Shown: positions 55,467-64,000 of the stretch, in pieces
Layout: the number at the start of each line of letters is the position of its first letter
Position numbering within the stretch: position 1 is the stretch's first letter
Origin: Myxococcus virescens
GTDB taxonomy: Bacteria > Myxococcota > Myxococcia > Myxococcales > Myxococcaceae
Assembly (NCBI RefSeq): GCF_900101905.1
Contig: NZ_FNAJ01000001.1
Location: 434,001-498,000, forward strand
DNA: 64,000 nucleotides
Direction of reading: 5' to 3'
Position numbers and translations under genes: made by a program
Notes under the pieces: generated by a model
Told to the model about the DNA's origin: nothing
Database searches by the model: none
Seen by the model: only the letters and a program-made list of their open reading frames with translations

Positions 55467-56507
55467 TCAGCCTTCCTGACGCGGCTCCAGAGGGCGGATT
55501 CCCGCCTTCTCCAGCAGGGCCATGTCCTGGGTGTACTCGGGGTTGCCGGTGGTGAGCAGCTTCTCGCCGAAGAAGAGCGAGTTGGCGCCCGCCATCATGC
55601 ACAGCAGTTGCGCCTCTTCGTTCATCTGCTGCCGGCCTGCGGACAGGCGCACCATGGACTGGGGCATCAGGATGCGCGCGGTGGCGATGGTGCGCACCAT
55701 GTCCACCGTCTCCACGCGCTGCTGCTCCTGGAGCGGCGTTCCCTCCACGGCCACCAGCGCGTTGATGGGCACCGACTCCGGGTGGTGCTCCTGGTTGGCC
55801 AGGGTGCGCAGCAGGTTGCAGCGGTCATCCACCGACTCGCCCATGCCGATGATGCCGCCGCAGCACACGGAGATGCCGGCGTCGCGCACGCGGTTGAGCG
55901 TGCGCAGGCGGTCTTCATAGGTGCGGGTGGAGATGATGTCGCCGTAGTGCTCGGGCGACGTGTCCAGGTTGTGGTTGTACGCGGACAGGCCGGCCTCGCG
56001 CAGGCGCTTCGCCTGGCTCTCGGAGAGCATGCCCAGGGTGGCGCACGCCTCCATGCCCAGCGCGCGCACGCCGCGCACCATCTCCAGCACGCTGTCGAAC
56101 TGCGGACCGTCCTTCACCTCGCGCCACGCGGCGCCCATGCAGAAACGGGTGGCTCCGGCGGCGCGGGCCTTGGACGCGGCATCCAGCACGTCCGGCACGG
56201 CCATCAACTTCTCCGCCTTGACGCCCGTCTTGTAGCGAGCCGCCTGCGGGCAGTACGAGCAGTCCTCCGGGCAGCCGCCCGTCTTGATGGACAGCAGCGA
56301 ACAGAGCTGGACCTTGTTGTCCACGAACACGGCCCGGTGGACCGTCTGGGCCTTGTGCACCAGGTCCAGCAGCGGGAGCTCGTAGAGGGCCCTCACCTCC
56401 GACAGCGACCAGTCATGGCGCACATCCACGCCCGCCGGTGGCGGCGCGGCGACGTGGGCGTGACCGGAGAACTCGCTCTCGCTGGAGACAGTGGCGGTAT
56501 CGGGCAT
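55467..56507 (-). CDS. bioB: biotin synthase BioB
   Basis: A 346-residue radical-SAM enzyme inserting sulfur into dethiobiotin. The cluster motif CPEDCSYC is in [13 protein letters not shown]; other marks are [20 protein letters not shown] and [14 protein letters not shown]. About 35 residues precede the usual start of the fold. GAGGAG precedes ATG 56507. It heads the bioBFD operon beneath a BirA-like operator. Confidence 0.96.
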   Translation of the reverse strand: MPDTATVSSESEFSGHAHVAAPPPAGVDVRHDWSLSEVRALYELPLLDLVHKAQTVHRAVFVDNKVQLCSLLSIKTGGCPEDCSYCPQAARYKTGVKAEKLMAVPDVLDAASKARAAGATRFCMGAAWREVKDGPQFDSVLEMVRGVRALGMEACATLGMLSESQAKRLREAGLSAYNHNLDTSPEHYGDIISTRTYEDRLRTLNRVRDAGISVCCGGIIGMGESVDDRCNLLRTLANQEHHPESVPINALVAVEGTPLQEQQRVETVDMVRTIATARILMPQSMVRLSAGRQQMNEEAQLLCMMAGANSLFFGEKLLTTGNPEYTQDMALLEKAGIRPLEPRQEG

Positions 56508-56558
56508 GGGCTCCTCTACGGACGGATGAGGGCCCGAACGTGCGTGGACCCCGGAAAG

Positions 56559-56590
56559 TTGTCAACGCCCGCGAGCAGGTTGGTTGACGA
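56559..56590 (-). promoter_or_regulatory. BirA-like biotin operator
   Basis: TTGTCAACG at 56559-56567 and GGTTGACGA at 56582-56590 are inverted half-sites with a 14-bp spacer, close to the BirA consensus TTGTAAACC-N14/15-GGTTTACAA. It lies about 50-80 bp upstream of bioB. Repression of bioBFD by biotinyl-AMP-bound BirA is inferred. Confidence 0.7.
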
Positions 56591-56647
56591 CTCTCCAGGG
56601 TCCATCTCCCCCCAAGAGGGGCTCAGCGTGTCAGCTGACGCGCGGCA

Positions 56648-56917
56648 CTAGACGTGGACGCGGCGGCCCCTGCCTGCCAGGCCCACCAGGAACAACACCA
56701 GGAGTGCGCCCAGGACGGAGAACAGGAGTCCCGTCGGGTGCAGGTCGAAGATGCGGCCATCACTGCGGAAGAGCGAGGCGACGAAACCGCCCACGAAGGA
56801 GCCGGCGATGCCCAGCAGCGTGGTGGCGAGGAGCCCCATCGACTGGTTGCCCGGCATGAGCGCGCGGGCAATCAGACCCGCGAGAAGGCCAATGACCAGA
56901 AACGCGATAATCCCCAT
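56648..56917 (-). CDS. GlsB/YeaQ/YmgE family membrane protein
   Basis: An 89-residue protein with three hydrophobic segments beginning MGIIAFLVIGLLAGLIARALMPG, and GLLATTLLGIAGSFVGGFVA. This is the transglycosylase-associated (YeaQ/YmgE) family, linked to envelope or general stress. GGGAGGT precedes ATG 56917. It is divergent from radA. Confidence 0.9.
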   Translation of the reverse strand: MGIIAFLVIGLLAGLIARALMPGNQSMGLLATTLLGIAGSFVGGFVASLFRSDGRIFDLHPTGLLFSVLGALLVLFLVGLAGRGRRVHV

Positions 56918-57100
56918 GACTACCTCCCTTGCTTGTTTAGCGACGCAGGGTGCGACGCCCACCTGGGAGCAAACCTGGGTTGCCCCACCCGTTCGTACAA
57001 CTTGGCACCGGGGGGCTTGACATGGCGCCTGCCTGCTCTGCGGGCATGCCTGCCTGCAAGGTCGCAAAAACGTCAGGGTTCCGCGCTATTCACCCAACCC

Positions 57101-58468
57101 ATGGCGAAGGCGAAGACGCACTACACCTGTCAGGCGTGTGGATACAAAACGGCGAAGTGGCTCGGGAAGTGTCCGGACTGTGGCGCGTGGAGCTCCCTGC
57201 TGGAGGAGACGGATCCGAAGGCGGATGAACGACGTCCGGCCTGGGGTGCCTCGGGCGGTTCGGCGCGGCCCATGCTGCTCAAGGAAGTGAGCGGCGAGAC
57301 GGAGACGCGCCGGCGCACGGGCATCGCCGAGTTCGACCGCGTGCTGGGCGGCGGCGTGGTGAGTGGGTCCATCGTGCTGCTGGGTGGCGATCCGGGCATC
57401 GGCAAGTCCACGCTGCTGCTGGCGGCGTTGGACAGGCTGGCGCGTCACGGACCGGTGCTCTACGTCTCCGGTGAAGAGAGCCTGCGACAGACGAAGATGC
57501 GCGCCGAGCGGCTCCGGGTGGAGGGAGACGCCATCCACCTGTTCGCGGAGACGGACGCGGAGCGGGTGCTGACGGCAACGGAGGCGTTGAAGCCCCAGGC
57601 GCTGGTGGTGGACTCCATCCAGACCATGTACCTGCCGGAGCTGGGCAACGCGCCCGGCAGCATCACCCAGGTGCGCGAGGTGGCGGGCCGGCTGATGGCC
57701 TACGCGAAGCGCACGGGGGTGCCCACGTTCCTGGTGGGCCATGTGACGAAGGAAGGTTCCATCGCGGGCCCGCGCGTGCTGGAGCACATGGTGGACACGG
57801 TCCTCTACTTCGAGGGCGAGCGGGGTCACCCGTTCCGAATCCTGCGCGCGCACAAGAACCGCTTCGGCTCCACGAACGAGATTGGCGTTTTCGAGATGAA
57901 GGGCGCGGGGCTGGTGGAGGTGTCGGACCCGTCCGCCCTCTTCCTGTCGGAGCGGCCGGTGGGCAAGTCCGGCAGCGTGGTGACGAGTACGCTGAACGGC
58001 ACGCGCCCACTGCTGGTGGAGGTGCAGGCGCTGGTGGCGCCCACGGGCTACGGCACCGCGCGGCGCACGGCGATTGGCGTGGACGGCAACCGCGTGGCGC
58101 TGCTGGCGGCGGTGCTGGAGAAGAAGGAGGAGATTCCGCTGGTGGGCTGTGACTTGTTCGTCAACGTGGCGGGCGGCATGCAGCTCACGGAGCCGGCGTG
58201 TGACCTCGCGGTGTGCGCGGCGCTGGTGAGCAGCCTCCAAAACCGGCCGTTGGACCCGAAGACGCTGGTGCTCGGCGAAGTGGGCCTCGCCGGAGAGGTG
58301 CGCGCGGTGGGGCAGGTGGAGCCGCGACTGGCGGAGGCCGCGAAGATGGGCTTCCAGCGCGTGGTGCTGCCCGCGGGCAGCGCGCGGCGGCTCGAAGACG
58401 CCGGTCCGAAGATGAAGATTGTCGGCGTGGAGACGCTCGGCGACGCGCTGGTCGCGATGTTCGACTGA
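57101..58468 (+). CDS. radA: DNA repair protein RadA
   Basis: A 455-residue RecA-like protein that drives branch migration in recombination. It has the N-terminal zinc finger CQACGY...CPDCGAW, Walker A GGDPGIGKST, the RadA-specific KNRFGSTNEIG, and a Lon-like C-terminal domain (LFVNVAGGMQLTEPACDLAVCAALVSSL split over its core). Start ATG 57101 fits the zinc finger. Confidence 0.96.
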   Translation: MAKAKTHYTCQACGYKTAKWLGKCPDCGAWSSLLEETDPKADERRPAWGASGGSARPMLLKEVSGETETRRRTGIAEFDRVLGGGVVSGSIVLLGGDPGIGKSTLLLAALDRLARHGPVLYVSGEESLRQTKMRAERLRVEGDAIHLFAETDAERVLTATEALKPQALVVDSIQTMYLPELGNAPGSITQVREVAGRLMAYAKRTGVPTFLVGHVTKEGSIAGPRVLEHMVDTVLYFEGERGHPFRILRAHKNRFGSTNEIGVFEMKGAGLVEVSDPSALFLSERPVGKSGSVVTSTLNGTRPLLVEVQALVAPTGYGTARRTAIGVDGNRVALLAAVLEKKEEIPLVGCDLFVNVAGGMQLTEPACDLAVCAALVSSLQNRPLDPKTLVLGEVGLAGEVRAVGQVEPRLAEAAKMGFQRVVLPAGSARRLEDAGPKMKIVGVETLGDALVAMFD

Positions 58469-58554
58469 GCCGACGCGGGCACAGCGTTGGCGGCAACGGA
58501 TAACCTGGGAGCGGGCACCGCTGAATGGCGGGATGCCCATCCCGGGGGACCTCC

Positions 58555-59895
58555 ATGCTGCTTCGATGGGCGCTGCTGCCACTCCTGTTCTTCGCCGTGA
58601 GCTGTTCGGCCTCTCGCCGCGTGCGTCTCGACATCGGCGATGAGGCGCCCATCCTCGTCGCACCTCCGGACGCGACAGAGGCCAATCTACGAGCTTCCCA
58701 AGTAGAGGCGGGGGCGTTTCAAGAAGCGCTGGCGAGACTCGCCTGGGACGTGCGGCCCGCTCGACAGCCACTGAATCACGCACGACTCCTGATGGGCGTA
58801 CCTCGGCGCAGCGGCGTGTACTGGTACGAGGGCCGCAGCCAGAGGCTCATCCCCCAAGACGAAAGCGACCAAGGTCCTCGCTTACGAATGTCGTACGCGG
58901 ATGACGAACTCACGCGAGCGTACGGCCAGTGGTGTCACCGCAAGGGCCAGTCTCGCGATTGCCTGCGCCTCCTGGACGAAGGGCCGCTCATTGCGAGCGA
59001 CGGCAAGTACGCGTTGGCCATGGCCATCGCCATGGACTCGGTCTGGGAGGAGACCGCCGAAGCGTTGGAAGGCATGACGGACCCGCAGGCCGTGATGGCA
59101 ACGGTGACAGCGTCGGTGAGCATGTATCTGCTTCTCTGGGCGCTGCCGGAGCCCACGAGCAAGGGAGTCGCAGCGCTCATCACCGCGACCGCCATTGCCT
59201 ATCTGGGAGTCGACATGGTGTGGCGGCTGCTTGACGGATGGGTGTCACTGGTCCGAACGGTGGACCACGCCACTACGTTCGAGCAACTCAGCGAAGCCGG
59301 CGAGTCCTATGGAGAAGTCCTTGGCGTGAATGCAGCCCGGGTCTTCGTCATGCTGGCCACTGCCGCCATTGGAAGCACCGCGGGGTTCGCGGCAAAGTCC
59401 TCGTCGCTGCCCAACTCCGCACGGGCAGCCCTCGCCATCGAATCCCAGGCAGGGCTTCGATTCGCGTCCATTGGCAACGTGGGCTCGGTGGCGATGACCG
59501 CTGAGGGTTTTACCGTGGCCCTGGCCCCCACCGCCGTGGCCATGTCGACGCAGGACTCTTCAAAACGCTGGACGCACCAGCACCATCTCGCCACGAACAA
59601 GAACAGCGTGTCCACGGCACGCGGTGGCCCCTGGACACCGAGATTCGAGGAGTTCTTCAAGAAGGCGGGGATGGAGCTGAAGGACCCAGAGAACATCGTT
59701 CCCGTTCAGGGACATCATGGACCACACCCACAGGAGTATCATGCGTTGGTCTTCGCGAGACTCCGTGATGCAACCCGAGCATGCCGCACCGTGGAGTCCT
59801 GTCGGAAGGCGCTGACCTCGGCGCTCAACGAAATGGCAGAGGAAGTCATCACGCAGGGAACAGAGCTCAACAGGCTCGTGACCCGGGGCAAGTAA
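58555..59895 (+). CDS. SitA-like lipoprotein toxin with AHH-type nuclease end
   Basis: A 446-residue lipoprotein (signal LLFFAVSC). The first part is an unknown domain with SGVYWYEGRSQRLIP. Residues ~150-290 contain hydrophobic helices that may cross a membrane. The C-terminal ~110 residues are a nuclease-like domain with THQHHLATNKN, GGPWTPRFEEFFKKAGMELKD, and GHHGPHPQEYHALV. This histidine pattern fits the AHH/HNH group and matches SitA-type exchange toxins of Myxococcus, which pass between cells by outer-membrane exchange. A GGGGGA site precedes ATG 58555. The next gene is a probable immunity gene. Family by pattern. Confidence 0.8.
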   Translation: MLLRWALLPLLFFAVSCSASRRVRLDIGDEAPILVAPPDATEANLRASQVEAGAFQEALARLAWDVRPARQPLNHARLLMGVPRRSGVYWYEGRSQRLIPQDESDQGPRLRMSYADDELTRAYGQWCHRKGQSRDCLRLLDEGPLIASDGKYALAMAIAMDSVWEETAEALEGMTDPQAVMATVTASVSMYLLLWALPEPTSKGVAALITATAIAYLGVDMVWRLLDGWVSLVRTVDHATTFEQLSEAGESYGEVLGVNAARVFVMLATAAIGSTAGFAAKSSSLPNSARAALAIESQAGLRFASIGNVGSVAMTAEGFTVALAPTAVAMSTQDSSKRWTHQHHLATNKNSVSTARGGPWTPRFEEFFKKAGMELKDPENIVPVQGHHGPHPQEYHALVFARLRDATRACRTVESCRKALTSALNEMAEEVITQGTELNRLVTRGK

Positions 59896-59910
59896 CGGTA
59901 AGACTCCGCC

Positions 59911-60480
59911 ATGGCACATCGCTACTTCGCGCTGTCCGAAGACGTCCAGCCAGGGCACTGGTACCTGGGTGAGCCTCGACGTGCCGTGACGCACGAAGAG
60001 GCAGACGCTTGCGAGTTCACTGCGGGAAGGCCCATCTCCATCCAGGGCCGCATGAAAGTCCCCGTTACCGCGACAGGCCGGCCATTGGACTTTTCGACCG
60101 CGGGAATCAGCGCCACCCCCATCGTCCACGTCAAGGTGGCAACCCGCCTCTCGGAGCTGGCACCCGACGACGTGCAGTTCATCCCCGTGGACGTCGAAGG
60201 CCAGCCGGACCAGTACCTCATCCTCGTAGCGACGAAGCTCATTCGGTGCATTGACCCGAACGCGACCAGGGAAGTCCGCTACTGGAAGCCGGAGCACGGC
60301 CAACCCGAGCGAGTGGGCGAATACCGCTCCGTCGCGGGCCTGCGCATCGACCCGGGCCTTGTGGGCGATGCCAAGCTGTTCCGGACATGGGGCTGGGACA
60401 TCGCCCTGATTGTCTCTGAGGACCTCAAGGTGGCCATCGAGCAGGAACAGACCACGGGCGCACGCTTCACCGAGGTGTAG
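59911..60480 (+). CDS. Imm11-family immunity protein
   Basis: A 189-residue protein: MAHRYFALSEDVQPGHWYLG, then GRPLDFSTAGISATPIVHVK, LAPDDVQFIPVDVEGQPDQYLILVATKLIRCID and FRTWGWDIALIVSEDLKVAIE. This is the Imm11/DUF1629 type usually paired with myxobacterial AHH lipoprotein toxins. The gene starts 15 bp after the toxin stop and is probably its inhibitor. It differs from the other Imm11 protein in this window at 13224-13808, which pairs with the T6SS cargo toxin. Confidence 0.82.
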   Translation: MAHRYFALSEDVQPGHWYLGEPRRAVTHEEADACEFTAGRPISIQGRMKVPVTATGRPLDFSTAGISATPIVHVKVATRLSELAPDDVQFIPVDVEGQPDQYLILVATKLIRCIDPNATREVRYWKPEHGQPERVGEYRSVAGLRIDPGLVGDAKLFRTWGWDIALIVSEDLKVAIEQEQTTGARFTEV

Positions 60481-60782
60481 ACCGGTCTTCCTGAAGGATT
60501 TCACCAAGTGACCCAGCGCCCCAGCAACCCTGTGCTTGCTTACAGAAGTCTTCCCAAACAGTGCTCCGGGAAACTGCCTTCTTGAGGTGCTGACATTCTC
60601 AGCCTCCTCGTCAGTCAGACGCATGGCTCACCGGCTGCTCCACGGCCTGAGCAACAGGCGAAGCGCTGAAACGGCCCCCCCATGGAGACCTCACCTGTGG
60701 CTTCCAGCTCGCGCGCCGTCTCCGCGACGTTCGGTCCCTGAACGGGCCTCTACTTCCACCACCCCGGCGTTTCCACCAGCGG

Positions 60783-61654
60783 ACACTGCGCTCGATGTCG
60801 CCAACGTCACGATGGACGGCATCGCCATCCAGGAGGGCGCGGGCCGCAACCTGCCGGTGATGGCCTTCGACAGCGTCCGCCTGGGTACGGCCACGCTGTC
60901 AGCTCCGAGCGGCCTCAAGGCGGTGGTCTCGGCGACGGACGTGTCCCGGACGTGGAACAGCATCAGCGGCGCCACCGTCGATCACGTCTACCGCGCCACT
61001 TCCAAGGAGCTCCGCGCGGCGCGGCCGAACATGCTGCTCACCTTCCCCGTCGGGTGGCTCAACAGCAACTTCGCCAGCAACGCGGACCCGTGGTTCGCCA
61101 ATCTGGCGCCGTACCTGGACCAGAGCAACATCATGTCCAACGAGATGATTGGTCCGTGGGACGGCTGGCAGTCCTGGTTCACGTCCGCGCTCTACGGCGA
61201 GTCCGGCAACCGGCCGACGTCCGTGTCCTCCAGCCTCCAGGGCTGGGCCGGCACGGGCATCCCGAAGGCGAAGCTGGGCATGGGCATCCCCGTCTACGGC
61301 ATGGCGTGGCGCAACATCACCGGCCCCTACCAGGACTTCACCCACTGGTCCGACTCCGTCGGCAGCGACAACTCCTTCACGTACAAGAAGATTCAACAGC
61401 TCTCCGCGTCGGGCACGTACCGCTGGGACGCGATGGCGGCGGCCAGCTACGTCACGTTCAACACGCCCGTGGAGGACTGCACCGTGCGGTGGAGTTCCTA
61501 TGGCAGCCCGGAGGCCATCGCCGCCAAGGGCGCCTCCGCCCGCGACAACGGCGTCGGCGGCACCATCATCTGGACCATCAACCAGGGCTGCACCAACCCC
61601 ACCACCGGCGCCAACCCGCTGCTGGACGCGGTGAAGGGCGCCTTCCTCCAGTAA
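60783..61654 (+). pseudogene. chitinase (GH18) remnant lacking the catalytic half
   Basis: An open frame (60536-61654) whose readable homology starts near 60783. A short carbohydrate-binding-like end (VMAFDSVRLGTATLSAP) and a decayed fibronectin-III unit (GLKAVVSATDVSRTWNSISG, DHVYRAT) are joined at about 61000 to the C-terminal half of a GH18 barrel (NMLLTFPVGWLNS, PYLDQSNIMSNEMIGPWDGW, LGMGIPVYGMAWRNI, TIIWTINQGC). The region with the catalytic DGxDxDxE is missing, and so is a signal peptide. I infer an in-frame deletion of the catalytic half. It cannot be an active chitinase as it stands. Confidence 0.75.
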
Positions 61655-61721
61655 CCACACCCGGAGGGAGCGCATCCAAGTCACACGGACACGCTCCCTC
61701 CCGAGGTACCGCGAGTCAGGC

Positions 61722-62267
61722 CTACGGCCGGGGCATCACGGCGTAGCGCAGCAGCACGACGCCGTTGGCGTAGACCTTGGTGGACTTCAGGTCCAGGTCC
61801 ACCACCTGCTTCAGCGAGGACGCCAGCAGGATGCCCGAGCCGAGTATCAGCGGGTTCATCTTGAGCAGGACCTCGTCGACCAGCCCCTCGGCGAGCAGCA
61901 AGCCGGCGAGCGCGCCACCACCGCTCAGGTAGATGTCACCGCCCTCCTGCGCCTTCAGACGCCGGACCTCGCCCACCGCGTCGTCCGACACCAGCTTCAC
62001 CCGCGGATTCGGGCTCTCCTTCATCGTGCGGCTGAAGACGTAGGTGTCCATGTTCGGATAGGGGTCCGTCACCCCCACCTTGAGGCCGCCGTCATACGTG
62101 CGCCGCCCCATGAGCACCGTCGCATAGGTCGCCAGCGACGCGACGTAGTCCGCGACGTGCTCGCTGTCCTTGATGAGGCGGTCCTGCATGAAGGCGCCGT
62201 ACGTATCGTCCTCGTGGGCGATGAAACCGTCGACGCTGGTGGCAACGTGGTACTTGAGCTTTCGCAT
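61722..62267 (-). CDS. RibD C-terminal/dihydrofolate-reductase-like protein
   Basis: A 181-residue reductase fold starting MRKLKYHVATSVDGFIAHEDDTYG, with LMGRRTYDGG, IYLSGGGALAGLLLAEGLVDEV and a C-terminal LKSTKVYANGVVLLRY. This is the RibD_C/DHFR-like family, NADPH-dependent, substrate unknown. GGAGA precedes ATG 62267. Confidence 0.88.
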   Translation of the reverse strand: MRKLKYHVATSVDGFIAHEDDTYGAFMQDRLIKDSEHVADYVASLATYATVLMGRRTYDGGLKVGVTDPYPNMDTYVFSRTMKESPNPRVKLVSDDAVGEVRRLKAQEGGDIYLSGGGALAGLLLAEGLVDEVLLKMNPLILGSGILLASSLKQVVDLDLKSTKVYANGVVLLRYAVMPRP

Positions 62268-62575
62268 ACGTGTTCTCCATGCCGCGCGCGCAATGGCGCC
62301 GGTCATTCAGGTTCAGGAAGACGACTGGGAAACACAGCGGGGACCCACGCATCCGGACAAAAGCCCACGTCATCGCCACGGCACATCGGCCGGAGCGGCA
62401 AGGGCAATCACGGAAGCCTGGGTTAGCGAGCGAAGGTCATGGGACAGCGCCGTGAGGCGCCACATATAAAGTACGCACACGAACGCGCCCTCGGCAACCC
62501 CCATCCGAGCAGGCAGCAGCACACAGCCGCGCCCCCGCGAGGGAGACGAGGCTCGATTAGAGTCCCGCCCCGGAC
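62268..62575. other. divergent promoter region before sensor kinase
   Basis: This 308-bp stretch between divergent starts should contain both promoters. I see a short hairpin (GCGCC-gtga-GGCGC near 62441) and an AT-rich patch (CACATATAAAGTA at 62461-62473) on the plus strand, which may be a -10 region for the kinase gene. Confidence 0.4.
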
Positions 62576-64000
62576 ATGCCCCACGTTGCCCCACACACTT
62601 CGCGATGGCGTGACGCGCTGGGCTCGCTCTCCGCACGGCTGCTGGTGGCGTTCCTCGTGCCCACCCTGCTCTTCGTCGCGGTGGCGGGCACCGCCGTCTA
62701 CCAGCTCGCGCGCGTCATCCTGGAAGAAGAGCTGGGCACCAGCCTCAGCGGCATCGCCGCCGCCACCGCCACCCAGGTCCATGGCGAGCGGCTGCTGACC
62801 ATCGAACCCGGCGACGACGTGGCGAGAACCCGCACGTGGCGCAACTTCGTCCGCACCTTCGAGAACATCGCGGAGGCCAGTGGCGTGCGCCGCGTCTACG
62901 CCGTGGACACGCAGGGCCGGATGCGCGTGGACGTCGGGGGCGGACTCCCGGTGGGCGCGGAGATGCCGGAGCTGGCGCGCGACAGGCTGGAGCTCACCCG
63001 TGTCTTCGCCGGGGAGCGCGCCGCCAGTCAGGTGCTCTTCACCGGCTCGGACGGACAGCGCTACAAGACGGGGTATGCGCCCATCCTGTACGAGGGCCGC
63101 GTGGTGGGCGCCGTGGGGGTGGAGGCCAGCGCCGCCTTCTTCGGTCCCCTGCAGCGACTGTCACGCACCTACGCCATCATGGGCGCGGTGGCGCTGAGCG
63201 CGCTCGCCGTCATCGCGTTGGTGACGGCGCGCGGTCTGGCCCGGCCGCTGCGGCGGCTGATGGCGTCCGCGCTGCGAATCGGCCGGGGCGACCTGACGAC
63301 CCCGGTGCCACCGGAGCCCACGCTGGAAATCGGCGTCCTCGCGCGCGAGCTGGAGGACATGCGCGGCGCCCTGGAGAGCCGGGACCGTCAGTTGAAGATG
63401 ATGCTCGCGGGCGTGGCCCACGAGGTGCGCAACCCCATTGGCGGCATCGCGCTCTTCTCCGGAATCTTGAAGGAGGACCTCCAGGCCGGCGCCCACGCCG
63501 ACGCGGGCGCGCACGTGGAGCGCATCCAACGCGAGGTCACCTACCTCCAGCGCATCGTCGAGGACTTCCTCGCCTTCGCCCGCGAGCAGCCCCTGGCCCG
63601 CGCGCCCGTGGAGGCCCCCACCCTGCTCTCCGTCGTCTGCGAGCTGATGGCCGCCGAGGCCAGCGCCCGCGACGTCACAGTGGACATCGACGCCTCCCCC
63701 GCGGTGCTGGAAGCCGACGGCAGCCTGCTCACCGCGGCGCTGGTCAACCTGGTGAAGAACGCGGTGCAGGCCTCTCCCCCGGGCGGGCGCGTGCAGGTGT
63801 CCGGCGCGTCCAACGACGGCCACTACACCATCCAGGTCCGCGACACGGGCCCTGGCGTGCCCGGCACGGCGCGCGAGCGCATCTTCGAGCCCTTCTTCAC
63901 CACGCGCGAGAAGGGCACCGGCCTGGGCCTGCCACTGGCGCACAAGATTGCGCTCGCACACGGCGGCGCGCTGCGGCTGGACTCGGCGCCGGGAGACACG
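62576..64000 (+). CDS. sensor histidine kinase with HAMP domain, 3' end outside window
   Basis: The frame starts at ATG 62576 and is still open at the last base (475 codons). An N-terminal membrane helix (LLVAFLVPTLLFVAVAGTAVYQL) is followed by a periplasmic sensor domain of ~130 residues, a second helix (YAIMGAVALSALAVIALVTAR), a HAMP linker (LARPLRRLMASALRIGRGDLTTP), the His motif in HEVRNPIGGIALFSG, and an ATPase domain with NLVKNAVQAS, DTGPGVPG and FEPFFTTREKGTGLGLPLA. It is a full-type kinase; its regulator may lie beyond the window. The sensor part has no recognisable ligand motif. Confidence 0.92.
   Translation, partial: MPHVAPHTSRWRDALGSLSARLLVAFLVPTLLFVAVAGTAVYQLARVILEEELGTSLSGIAAATATQVHGERLLTIEPGDDVARTRTWRNFVRTFENIAEASGVRRVYAVDTQGRMRVDVGGGLPVGAEMPELARDRLELTRVFAGERAASQVLFTGSDGQRYKTGYAPILYEGRVVGAVGVEASAAFFGPLQRLSRTYAIMGAVALSALAVIALVTARGLARPLRRLMASALRIGRGDLTTPVPPEPTLEIGVLARELEDMRGALESRDRQLKMMLAGVAHEVRNPIGGIALFSGILKEDLQAGAHADAGAHVERIQREVTYLQRIVEDFLAFAREQPLARAPVEAPTLLSVVCELMAAEASARDVTVDIDASPAVLEADGSLLTAALVNLVKNAVQASPPGGRVQVSGASNDGHYTIQVRDTGPGVPGTARERIFEPFFTTREKGTGLGLPLAHKIALAHGGALRLDSAPGDT

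Overview
The window is about 70% GC and codon-dense, and nearly every gene fits a predatory, fruiting delta-proteobacterium of the Myxococcaceae (Myxococcus/Corallococcus type). Supporting this are a LytS/LytTR pair, an eukaryote-like Ser/Thr kinase, many lipoproteins of unknown function, an AgmX/PglI-type protein, a myxobacterial-type protoporphyrinogen oxidase, MiaE, GTP-type PEP carboxykinase and two polymorphic toxin-immunity loci. I saw no rRNA, tRNA, CRISPR array or insertion sequence. The genus assignment is inference from gene content.

Layout. 1-1832: end of a TPR protein and an EamA exporter. 2104-9184: a seven-gene heme-acquisition operon on the minus strand (Com-like zinc ribbon, TonB receptor, HmuY-like lipoprotein, HmuS, HmuT, HmuU, HmuV), headed by a 16/19 Fur box and closed by a 17-bp inverted repeat. 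9202-12423: putative metallopeptidase, LEA-type lipoprotein, aat and an unknown lipoprotein. 12424-18155: a minus-strand type VI secretion cargo operon (PAAR-like DUF4150, DUF6484, TIGR02270 HEAT-like protein, ketosynthase-like protein, AHH nuclease toxin, Imm11, Imm49), partly translationally coupled and with an AT-richer toxin/immunity end. 18230-24491: secreted unknowns, a pilus-type N-domain protein, a CNNM/CorC protein and a Ser/Thr kinase. 24527-28811: glgA, pdxH, a short-chain dehydrogenase and the heme-synthesis oxidase. 28817-30918: a LytS/LytTR two-component operon preceded by a 21-bp-period direct repeat and a 40-residue membrane peptide; its regulator appears to start at CTG. 30977-45759: TolB-like protein, GCS2 ligase, rlmN, a class III cyclase, a metallophosphoesterase, gluQRS, a patatin lipoprotein, a PglI-like protein, a GNAT and miaE. 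45764-52021: SLC13 transporter, pckG and a two-gene envelope/solute-binding unit. 52034-56590: an aminotransferase and the bioB-bioF-bioD operon with a BirA-like operator. 56648-64000: YeaQ/YmgE protein, radA, a SitA-like lipoprotein toxin with an Imm11 partner, a decayed chitinase, a RibD-like reductase and a sensor kinase that runs off the end.

How it works together. The heme operon imports heme under iron control. The T6SS cargo operon and the lipoprotein toxin pair look like two different delivery routes (contact injection and outer-membrane exchange) for toxins with related AHH-type nuclease domains, each with an Imm11-family partner. The LytS/LytTR operon carries features that suggest autoregulation. 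Most other genes are housekeeping or envelope functions in short operons. Functions are assigned from motifs I can read in the translations. No database search was possible.
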